From Butyrivibrio sp. AE3009 (lineage in GTDB: Bacteria > Bacillota > Clostridia > Lachnospirales > Lachnospiraceae): a stretch of DNA of 64,000 nt. The DNA lies in contig NZ_ATVS01000013.1 in NCBI RefSeq assembly GCF_000420845.1, positions 1-64,000 on the forward strand, written 5' to 3'. This document shows, piece by piece, positions 53,264 to 60,872 of the stretch. Position 1 is the stretch's first letter. Every line of letters starts with the position of its first letter. The translations under genes and the position numbers were made by a program. A model generated the notes under the pieces. That model did not search any database and was not told the DNA's origin. It saw only the letters and a list, made by a program, of their open reading frames with translations.

Positions 53264-54796
53264 ATGTTAAACATCCAAACAATTTCATTATTTGCACTGA
53301 TCGCAGTGATCATCATGGTCATTGTCGCCGGTTATGTGAAGGCTCCTCCGGACAGAGCGTACATTATATCAGGTATGAGAAAGACACCAAGAATTCTCAT
53401 AGGACGCGCAGGAGTTAAGATTCCATTCTTTGAAAGAGTCGATAAACTCTATCTTGGACAGATGACAGTTGATATTAAAACAGAACAGTCAGTTCCCACC
53501 AATGATTTCATCAATGTAAATGTTGACGCAGTCGCAAAGGTAAGAATCGGAACAAGCCCTGAAGCCATTCAGCTGGCTGCCAAGAACTTCCTTAACAAGG
53601 ATCCCGATCAGATAACAGAGGACCTTCAGGATTCATTACAGGGTAACATGCGTGAGATCATCGGTACACTTGCTCTTAAGACAATCAATACCGACAGAGA
53701 CAGCTTCTCAGATCAGGTTATGGAGAAAGCCTCCAAGGATATGAACAAGCTTGGTATCGAGATTCTTTCCTGTAACATCCAGAATGTAACAGATGAGAAC
53801 GGACTTATAAATGATCTTGGTATGGATAATACCTCTAAGATCAAAAAGGACGCAGCAATTGCTAAGGCACAGGCCGACAGAGACGTAGCAATCGCCAAGG
53901 CAGAGGCTGATAAGGCTGCCAACGATGCAAGAGTACTTGCTCAGACAGAGATCGCAGAGAAAAACAACGCACTTGCCATTAAGCAGGCAGAACTTAAGAG
54001 AGAAGCTGATACAGCAAGTGCTATGGCTGATGCAGCATATGCAATTCAGCAGCAGGAACAGCAGAAATCAATTGAAACTGCAACAGTAAATGCTCAGATC
54101 GCTAAAGCAGAGCGTGAAGCAGAACTGAAACAGAAAGAAGTACTGGTAAAACAGCAGGAACTTGCTGCTGAGATTGAGAAAAAGGCTGATGCTGAGAAGT
54201 ATCAGGCTGAGAAAAAGGCTGAGGCAGAATTGGTACAGCGCCAGAAAAAAGCTGAGGCTGCAAAGTATGAAACAGAACGTGAGGCTGATGCAAGAAAAGC
54301 CCAGGCTGAAGCTGCAAAGTATGCTTTAGAGCAGGAAGCAGCAGGTATCAAGGCTAAGATGGATGCGGAGGCTGCAGGTATTGCCGCTAAGGGTCGCGCC
54401 GAAGCGGAAGCAATCAAAGCTAAAGGTTTGGCGGAGGCAGAAGCAATGGAAAAGAAAGCAGAAGCTTATAAGAAGTATAACGGAGCAGCTATGGCTGAGA
54501 TGATGATCAAGGTAATGCCTCAGATCGCAGCTGAGATTGCAAAACCTCTTTCACAGATTGATAAGATCAATATTTATGAGACCGGCGAAGGCGGCGAGAG
54601 CGGTGCTTCAAGGATCTCAGGAAACATACCAATTGTTATGAAACAGGTTTTTGATACCATGAGCGAGGCAACAGGTGTTGATTTCGCAGAGATCATGAGA
54701 GCAAACACTTATGATGCGAAGGTTAACAAGAATGTGAATATCACAGGTGCTGATGTTTCAGTATCAGCTGATCAGAAGGTTCTTGTTGAGGCTTAA
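53264..54796 (+). CDS. Flotillin-family SPFH protein
   Basis: This 510-residue protein has an N-terminal membrane segment (about 7-24), then the SPFH domain (about 28-190: KAPPDRAYIISGM, NDFINVNVDAVAKVRIG). A long Ala/Glu/Lys-rich coiled coil (200-400) and a C-terminal oligomerisation region follow. Flotillins organise membrane microdomains and stabilise membrane complexes. GAGAGGAAA sits ahead of the ATG. The usual NfeD partner gene is not adjacent. The 360-bp leader contains the riboswitch described at 53082. Confidence 0.93.
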   Translation: MLNIQTISLFALIAVIIMVIVAGYVKAPPDRAYIISGMRKTPRILIGRAGVKIPFFERVDKLYLGQMTVDIKTEQSVPTNDFINVNVDAVAKVRIGTSPEAIQLAAKNFLNKDPDQITEDLQDSLQGNMREIIGTLALKTINTDRDSFSDQVMEKASKDMNKLGIEILSCNIQNVTDENGLINDLGMDNTSKIKKDAAIAKAQADRDVAIAKAEADKAANDARVLAQTEIAEKNNALAIKQAELKREADTASAMADAAYAIQQQEQQKSIETATVNAQIAKAEREAELKQKEVLVKQQELAAEIEKKADAEKYQAEKKAEAELVQRQKKAEAAKYETEREADARKAQAEAAKYALEQEAAGIKAKMDAEAAGIAAKGRAEAEAIKAKGLAEAEAMEKKAEAYKKYNGAAMAEMMIKVMPQIAAEIAKPLSQIDKINIYETGEGGESGASRISGNIPIVMKQVFDTMSEATGVDFAEIMRANTYDAKVNKNVNITGADVSVSADQKVLVEA

Positions 54797-54826
54797 CAGC
54801 CCGGCAACCAAATAATCAGTAAGTAA

Positions 54827-54860
54827 ATCCCCCGGGAGTGTAATTCCCGGGGGATCTTTT
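54827..54860. terminator. Terminator between flotillin and the second sortase
   Basis: ATCCCCCGGGA and TTCCCGGGGGAT form an 11-12-bp GC-rich stem, followed by CTTTT on the plus strand. It is the strongest terminator in the window and lies between converging genes. Confidence 0.9.
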
Positions 54861-54866
54861 GCGTGC

Positions 54867-55658
54867 TTAATTGCCGGCAGTCTCATAGGAGCCGATCTTA
54901 ACAGAGTGAATTACGAACCTGCTACCGCTTCCGGATTTGCCTGAACAGGTGGACAATGTAAGAATTCCGGGATAGTCGGCAAAACTAATATCGTCTGGTA
55001 TTTTATATATAGTCTTGGGTTCTATGAACTTGATGAATTCTTCATAATCTGACTTACTCTCGACTACGGAGTAGGAGCTACTTCCTACAACGGTTTTGTA
55101 ATATGCAAATATTCTGTACTTATATACGTGATCCTTGGTGTATATATAAATATATGGATTACTGTCTATTAGATCCTTGTTGTCACTGTTATAGAGCTGT
55201 TTGAGCTTACCGAACATGGATCCGTTCTTCATATTATGGCCAAATACTATGTCGTGCATTCCGCAGAAATTCTCATCGCTTAATATATCCTCAAAAATGC
55301 AACCTGCCTTGTTATAGGTGCCGTCAAAGGTCTTGTGAAGATATTCATTGACGGTATTTTCTTTGACCACAGGATAGGAAATTTCGAGGGCAGGGAAGTA
55401 TATCCAGGCCACATAGTCTTTGTTTAAGGAAGAAAGCTGCTGATGGTCAATGGATATGAGCGGGTAGTCCACAACCTCGGCGTCCTCGTCGTTATGAAGT
55501 GCTACAGAGGTTGCATTGATCTCGAGCTGAGTATATTCATCCTCTGCCACGGTATATTCTTTTTGATCCAGATAAATGTGGATTCCTTCGTAGATGATCA
55601 CGCCAATACAGGCTAGAATTACAATGATTCGTATGATATTAAGAACTTTTTTAGTCAT
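54867..55658 (-). CDS. srtB: Class B sortase (second copy)
   Basis: This 263-residue protein has an N-terminal membrane segment (about 8-28) and a sortase domain with His141 in FGHNM, Cys238 in LSTCSG and Arg247. It shares the SrtB insert FGKLKQLY with the sortase at 17352. No gene nearby ends in a recognisable sorting motif: the two large surface proteins at 56.9 and 60.9 kb have only a membrane segment and basic tail. Its substrate is probably encoded elsewhere. Confidence 0.92.
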   Translation of the reverse strand: MTKKVLNIIRIIVILACIGVIIYEGIHIYLDQKEYTVAEDEYTQLEINATSVALHNDEDAEVVDYPLISIDHQQLSSLNKDYVAWIYFPALEISYPVVKENTVNEYLHKTFDGTYNKAGCIFEDILSDENFCGMHDIVFGHNMKNGSMFGKLKQLYNSDNKDLIDSNPYIYIYTKDHVYKYRIFAYYKTVVGSSSYSVVESKSDYEEFIKFIEPKTIYKIPDDISFADYPGILTLSTCSGKSGSGSRFVIHSVKIGSYETAGN

Positions 55659-55709
55659 AAATTTATCCCCCTGATAATTATTGTAGGATTACTGGGGAAT
55701 TAGTGCAAG

Positions 55710-55745
55710 AAAAAACAGCCCGGGCTAAAAAAACCTGAGCTGTTT
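55710..55745 (-). terminator. Terminator after the DUF805 gene
   Basis: On the minus strand AAACAGCTCAGG pairs with CCCGGGCTGTTT (one mismatch) and a run of T follows. It separates the DUF805 gene from the sortase gene. Confidence 0.65.
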
Positions 55746-55768
55746 AAAACGTTAAAATAATGATGAAA

Positions 55769-56149
55769 TTACATCATGGGCTGCTGGAAACCACCGATTC
55801 CCTTAGGGTTAGGGCCATACATGTTGTCGCCGGGCTCTGAATCCTTGCAGAACCAAACAAGAAGAATGATTGCGCCTACAAGAGGGATAAGGTTGAAAAG
55901 AAGGTACCAGCCTGACTTGCCAATATCGTGAAGTCTACGGATCTCAACTGCAAGTGTAGGGCAGATAAGAGCAAGACCTACGACAGTTCCGACAATTGCA
56001 AATACTGAAGATGCCTGTGAAAGTAAGTTGATTACAATTGAGATAATTGCATAGCAAAGTACATAGTACCAATACTCACTGCGGCGTGCTCTTCCTGAGA
56101 AGTTAGCGTACTGTGAAAATACAGATTTGATTGCATCTACGAATGACAT
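55769..56149 (-). CDS. DUF805 small membrane protein
   Basis: This 126-residue protein has the family opening FSGRARRSEYWYYVL (about 14-28), then three to four membrane segments with the characteristic RRLHDIGKSGWYLL, and a Gly/Pro-rich cytoplasmic tail (GDNMYGPNPKG). The function of the family is unknown. The start is ATG 56149 with GGAGG seven bases upstream; a longer frame lacks a site. Confidence 0.92.
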   Translation of the reverse strand: MSFVDAIKSVFSQYANFSGRARRSEYWYYVLCYAIISIVINLLSQASSVFAIVGTVVGLALICPTLAVEIRRLHDIGKSGWYLLFNLIPLVGAIILLVWFCKDSEPGDNMYGPNPKGIGGFQQPMM

Positions 56150-56444
56150 TTTTTTATCCTCCAATAAACATAAACTTTTTTCAGTGTTAACCACCGGATT
56201 GAATCATAGCATATTAATGAAAAAAAATCACTACAAAGATGCAAAATTTGATAAAAAAATCTCAATTAGGGAAATAAAGGTGAGAAACAGCATTCGGTGG
56301 CGAATTAGGAATGGTTAAATCGAAATTATAGGGTAATACGATTGAAAATCTATTATATAAGGAAGGATATGTTTAACTAAAAATGAAAACAATAAACATA
56401 TCATAAATAAAATCATAAAAGACAAAATAACTGTCAAATATGAT

Positions 56445-56471
56445 TAAAGTTATGATGAGCACTGCCGATAT
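56445..56471 (+). promoter_or_regulatory. Sigma-28 (flagellar sigma factor) type promoter
   Basis: TAAAGTTA (56445-56452) and GCCGATAT (56464-56471) are separated by 11 bp. This matches the sigma-28/sigma-D consensus TAAAGTTT-N11-GCCGATAA at 14 of 16 positions. The PilZ gene starts 37 bases downstream. Confidence 0.75.
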
Positions 56472-56507
56472 AATAGTAGCAAGAAACAAATAATATGAGG
56501 TGGGTAT

Positions 56508-56819
56508 ATGGAAGAACGTAGAAAAATCAATCGAATTGAATTCAAGGCAGACAGCGTGATAGTAGACAGAGATTCTTTGGAAAAGATCTACGGACAGGTT
56601 AAAAATATCAGTCCGCTGGGTATGGCGATCACAGTAAAGGAAGATGCACCTTCAATGATTGGCAAGGACGTGATCATAGTAGCCGAAACTCTTATAATGT
56701 ACGCCGATGTGGTAAGAGAAGACAAAGAAGAAGACGGAACCAGAACACTTGCCTTTAACGCAAAGAGATTTAGCCAGGATGTTCTTCAGTATCTATTCGA
56801 ACATATAGCATTGGATTAA
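56508..56819 (+). CDS. PilZ-domain c-di-GMP binding protein
   Basis: This 103-residue single PilZ domain has the ligand motifs RRKINR (residues 4-9) and NISPLG (about 33-38, the D/NxSxxG motif). No other domain is present, so it should act by binding a partner when c-di-GMP is high, as YcgR-like or single-domain PilZ proteins do. The flagellar-type promoter ahead points to motility. AGGTGG precedes the start; the next gene begins 43 bp downstream. Confidence 0.85.
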   Translation: MEERRKINRIEFKADSVIVDRDSLEKIYGQVKNISPLGMAITVKEDAPSMIGKDVIIVAETLIMYADVVREDKEEDGTRTLAFNAKRFSQDVLQYLFEHIALD

Positions 56820-56861
56820 AAAGCACTTGTTACTGATAATCGGTTCTTAAAAAGGGGTGAT

Positions 56862-59510
56862 ATGATGAGAAAGAATAACTTATTTGAAAAGAAAACAATA
56901 TCCGCATTAGTAGTTGGAATTTCTGCTATGATGGCTCTTTCAGCACCAATAACAGCATATGCGGAAGGCGAGGAAGCACCTGAGACATCTCCTACAGAGC
57001 CGGAAACGCAGCAGAGTGCAGTTGCAGAAGCAGAACCTGTTACAACCGCACCGGCACAGGAACAGGCAGAGGTAGCAAAAGAGGCTATAGAGAATATAAT
57101 CAGCGAGGTCGCTCCGATCACAACCGAGGAGACCGCAGCCAGTGAAGAAGATGGCGGAGCAGTTGCAGAAGAAGCAGTTGAGGATGTGATTGAAGCAGCA
57201 CAGGCCATCGAAGAGGCAGTACAGGAAGCGGTTACCGACATTCAGAACGCAGAAGAAGACCTCAAGGTAGCAGAAAAAGCAGATGTAGCTGAGCAGGAAG
57301 CAGCAAGAGAAGTAGTTCAGATAATCCAGGAAGCAGAGGTCGCTGCCGATGTTGTTGAACAGACAGTAGCGGATGCCAAGACTGAAGCCGAGACAATAAA
57401 TCAAGCGATTGATCAGGCTGTTGAAGATAAAAACGAAGAGAAGGCAAACGAAGAGCTGCAGAAGCTGGAGACACTTATAGATCAGGCTCAGGAAGTGGTT
57501 GAGGAAAGACAGACTGAGCTGGAACAGCTGAATAAAGATTATACAAATGCTAAGGCTGAGCTTAGGAAAGCAGAAAAGGACTATCTTGAAGCACTTACAG
57601 ATGCATCCGCAGATGTAAATGAAGCCAAGGCTAAGCTGGAAGAAGCCAAAGCAGAAGCAGATAATCTCAAAGATGCCGTTGAAACAGCTCAGGAAAAGCT
57701 GGAAGCTGAATCAGTAGCAGCTCAGGATCTTAAGGACGAGCTTGAAAATAACAGACAGAACTGGGCTAACTGGGATAAGCAGGGTGAACTCCTTAAGGCA
57801 TATATCTTAGATTATTATATTCCTCAGGTGCTGGGAACAGACGACGAGACCAGCGTTAAGTTTGAAAAGAAGGTTAAGGGCTTCGACAGACAGGATTATA
57901 CATATTACGAGTTCTCTTATACCGATAAAGACGGGAACAAAGTAACCAAGTATTTCAACCTGGACAGAGTAGACAAGCAGGTTTGTTCAGATCCCTACAA
58001 CAAGTTAGGCTCAAGCAAAGAGATAGTGATCTTCGAAAAGTCAGAGCTTGAGGTAGGAGCAGATACATATCTCAGACAGCTCTATAGCAATGAGACTTGG
58101 TATGAAAAGGGAGTCGTAAAAGGTGTAAACAGCGAAGAGCTGAATACTGTCAAAGATAAGATGAGACAGGGAGATTTCAGAGTATACAGCTACGAGAAGG
58201 ACGGAGTTACTTACTATATCGCACAGGAACAGCTCGATGGTAATAAGCCTGAGACAAGAAAAATTGAAGTGGACCAGGACGGAACCATTAAAGTTGAAGG
58301 CTGTGTAATAACAGAAGTTATTCAGAACAAGAACAGTAATACTCATGGCAATCCGGCAATAATCGGAAATACCCAGTATATCACCACCGGTGAGGAAGAA
58401 ACAGATAACGAAGTAGCACAGTTCATCAAGGAAGCAGACAGCTACGTTGAGAAGTACAAAGAGTATTCCGATGCAGTTACCAATGCAGAGGATGCAACGG
58501 CTCAGGCAAAAGAAGAAGTTGAAAAGCTTGCGGATGCTATTGAAGATCTTAAGACCCGTGACAATTACGTACTCACCGCTGCTGAAGCACTTGGTGTTAC
58601 AGATGTAGCCAAGTTCCTGGGAATTGAGGTTCCTGAAGAAGTTGATATGAATTCAATGACCATCGAGGAAGCAATCGGATATCTTGATAAGCTTCTTGAT
58701 AAGGCCAATGAGAAGATGGAAGATGCCATTCAGGATCTGAGTGCCCTGACCTCCCAGAAGGAAGCAGCTAAGCAGGTAATAAATGATCTTGCTAAGGAAA
58801 GTCAGATCAATCCTGCAGTAGTAATAAATGAGATCAACAACCAGATAGAGGACGAACAGAAAGAAACCGAAGAAGATAAGAAGGACGAAGAAAATAAAGA
58901 GGAAAAGGACGAAGAAGATAACGGTAAAGAGGAAGAGCTAAAGGAAGAAGAGAAAGAAGAAGTACTTGAGACAGAGGATAAGAAGGATACCTCCAAGAAG
59001 AGAACTCCTGCCCCTGCAGCTGAAAATAACGAAGACAGCGCTCCTTCTGACGAAGCAAACACACAGTCCGACGCAGTAGCTTTTAATTACGAACCCACTC
59101 AGGAGTGGACAATCATATTTAGCACCATCGACAATACCGTAATGGATGAGGCAGCGATTCCTCAGCCTACGCAGCCGGTTCTCGGTCCGGTTACAACTAA
59201 CACCGGATGGACCGAAGGAAGCATCATTGATCTGGTTAACGATATTGCAGAAGAAAAAGAGACTGAGACAGAACTTGAAAGTATCGCAGCACCTTCCATG
59301 AAGGTAGCAAATAAGAAGGATAATAACAAAGCGCCTGTTACCATTAGCGAAGAAGCGGTACCTCTTGCAGCAGGCATACCTGTTGAGGCAGAAAAAGACT
59401 CACAGATCAGCTGGTGGTGGCTCCTGATCATCGCTGTACTGGGAATTACAGGCGAAGAGATGTACAAAAAGCGCAAAGAAAAAGAACTTGAAGAGAATAC
59501 CCAAAAGTAA
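56862..59510 (+). CDS. Large coiled-coil surface protein anchored by a C-terminal membrane segment
   Basis: This 882-residue protein has a signal peptide (about 1-34, ending AYAEG). Long acidic Ala/Glu-rich coiled coil follows (about 60-300), a globular middle (about 305-525, with repeated DG and YYE/KY patterns), more coiled coil (520-650) and a very acidic Lys/Glu tract (about 665-710). The C-terminal SWWWLLIIAVLGITG precedes a basic tail. The end looks like a sortase substrate that lacks the LPxTG-type motif. It may be an attachment or wall-linking protein. It may be co-transcribed with the PilZ gene from the flagellar-type promoter. Confidence 0.78.
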   Translation: MMRKNNLFEKKTISALVVGISAMMALSAPITAYAEGEEAPETSPTEPETQQSAVAEAEPVTTAPAQEQAEVAKEAIENIISEVAPITTEETAASEEDGGAVAEEAVEDVIEAAQAIEEAVQEAVTDIQNAEEDLKVAEKADVAEQEAAREVVQIIQEAEVAADVVEQTVADAKTEAETINQAIDQAVEDKNEEKANEELQKLETLIDQAQEVVEERQTELEQLNKDYTNAKAELRKAEKDYLEALTDASADVNEAKAKLEEAKAEADNLKDAVETAQEKLEAESVAAQDLKDELENNRQNWANWDKQGELLKAYILDYYIPQVLGTDDETSVKFEKKVKGFDRQDYTYYEFSYTDKDGNKVTKYFNLDRVDKQVCSDPYNKLGSSKEIVIFEKSELEVGADTYLRQLYSNETWYEKGVVKGVNSEELNTVKDKMRQGDFRVYSYEKDGVTYYIAQEQLDGNKPETRKIEVDQDGTIKVEGCVITEVIQNKNSNTHGNPAIIGNTQYITTGEEETDNEVAQFIKEADSYVEKYKEYSDAVTNAEDATAQAKEEVEKLADAIEDLKTRDNYVLTAAEALGVTDVAKFLGIEVPEEVDMNSMTIEEAIGYLDKLLDKANEKMEDAIQDLSALTSQKEAAKQVINDLAKESQINPAVVINEINNQIEDEQKETEEDKKDEENKEEKDEEDNGKEEELKEEEKEEVLETEDKKDTSKKRTPAPAAENNEDSAPSDEANTQSDAVAFNYEPTQEWTIIFSTIDNTVMDEAAIPQPTQPVLGPVTTNTGWTEGSIIDLVNDIAEEKETETELESIAAPSMKVANKKDNNKAPVTISEEAVPLAAGIPVEAEKDSQISWWWLLIIAVLGITGEEMYKKRKEKELEENTQK

Positions 59511-59529
59511 AAATTTATAAAATCTTTAG

Positions 59530-59564
59530 AAAGCCGGTCTTGAGAATTGGACCGGCTTTCTTTT
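59530..59564 (+). terminator. Terminator after the coiled-coil surface protein gene
   Basis: AAAGCCGGTC and GACCGGCTTT form a 10-bp stem with a ten-base loop, followed by CTTTT. Confidence 0.85.
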
Positions 59565-59598
59565 ATGATTAATCTGATAACATGTTGGAGGGGGAAAA

Positions 59599-60801
59599 AT
59601 GAGTTATTTAACGTCTAGACACGTCGAAATCGGCGATGTATCTGATTTTCATGAAGTTTACCAGACAATGGACAAATTCATAGCGGACAGCTTTATCAAG
59701 AAGAGAGATGCTTTAAGGCTACGACTTTTGACCGAAGAGGTACTAAGGCTTGCTAAGTCAATTCTTGTGGAAGAAGCAGTGACTCTGTGGTTGGAGGGGA
59801 ATTCCAGGGTTGCATATATAAATCTGACTGCAGACAACGATCTTGATGCCAATCAGAGGGCCAAGCTTATATCCATAAGTTCAGCTTCTGAAGGCAGTAA
59901 AGTCGGATTTTTTGACAAGCTGTTATCGATGTTTATAGCCAATCCGCCCACTGAAAAGAGGTGGAGTCTCAAGGATTATCAGGAAGAGCTTTTGCAAAAA
60001 AGAGCTGATGATAAATATTCCCAGGAGGCATGGGAGGATCTGGAGAGATCTCTTGTCGCCAATCTGGCGGATGATATAGAAATCAGTATTAAATTCGATA
60101 AGATTCATATGAAGGTGACTAAGGATTTCTCGGAAGCCTTGTGTACTGTGGGCTCGAGAGTTCCACAGGTTGTTACTGATTATATGTTCATAACAAGTGG
60201 CAACATAAATATGGAAAAAGCCGCAGACAGAGCGGAAGAACTTATAGAGGATCTTGGAATCGGCAAAAAAGACGAGCTTCATATGAAGCTGTTATTTGAA
60301 GAAACAGTCGGAATGTTACAGGCAATGGTGGGGGAATACCATGTGGCCCTGTACATGGAGCGATACAAGAATGAGGCATGTATCAAGCTTACGGCCAAGA
60401 CCGAGATGGATGCCGATAAAAAGAAGCACCTGATCGAAGTATCCAAGCGCCATAACAATATGTTTGTGAAGGGATTTATGGATAAGGTCAGAGAGGTAAT
60501 TGAGAACGGTCTTCTTAATTATGACAATGTAATGAAACTTGAGCAGCAGTATGGCTTTAATATGGTGGACTACGGAAGTATGGGAATCTACAGCCATGTG
60601 GAGGGCATGGCGGATTCGGGGGTCATGTGGTCACTGGCTGAGTACAGACAGGCTCTCAAGGATGCGTCAGAGACCAGCGAAGCGGCGGAATATGCCTGGG
60701 ATGAACTGGAGAAGTCCATAGTTGCCAGCCTAGCCAAGGATGTGCTTGTGGGTGTTAAGGGCAACAGAGTGGACATGACATTGGTTTATGATCTTGAATA
60801 A
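59599..60801 (+). CDS. Unknown protein of two tandem copies of one domain, possibly HATPase-like
   Basis: The two halves (about 1-195 and 196-400) of this 400-residue protein align with each other. LRLLTEEVLRLAKSI matches MKLLFEETVGMLQAM, INLTADNDLDANQRAKLISIS matches IKLTAKTEMDADKKKHLIEVS, and WEDLERSLVANLADDI matches WDELEKSIVASLAKDV. The TEEV/FEET helix resembles the N-box region of GHKL/anti-sigma-factor ATPases (RsbW-type), but the glycine boxes are not seen, so ATP binding is doubtful. It has no signal peptide or membrane segment and is probably cytoplasmic. AGGGGG precedes the ATG. It sits between two surface-protein genes. Confidence 0.75.
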   Translation: MSYLTSRHVEIGDVSDFHEVYQTMDKFIADSFIKKRDALRLRLLTEEVLRLAKSILVEEAVTLWLEGNSRVAYINLTADNDLDANQRAKLISISSASEGSKVGFFDKLLSMFIANPPTEKRWSLKDYQEELLQKRADDKYSQEAWEDLERSLVANLADDIEISIKFDKIHMKVTKDFSEALCTVGSRVPQVVTDYMFITSGNINMEKAADRAEELIEDLGIGKKDELHMKLLFEETVGMLQAMVGEYHVALYMERYKNEACIKLTAKTEMDADKKKHLIEVSKRHNNMFVKGFMDKVREVIENGLLNYDNVMKLEQQYGFNMVDYGSMGIYSHVEGMADSGVMWSLAEYRQALKDASETSEAAEYAWDELEKSIVASLAKDVLVGVKGNRVDMTLVYDLE

Positions 60802-60872
60802 TTCTTTTGCCGGCACTTATTTTGCTTCGTATAAAGATATGTAAGCATGTTTTTTCAAAAGAGGGGAAAATT

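Noticed and set aside
59000-59510. LPxTG-type sorting motif in the 882-residue surface protein
   Set aside because: The C-terminus shows no LPxTG, NPxTG or PxTG motif before the membrane segment.
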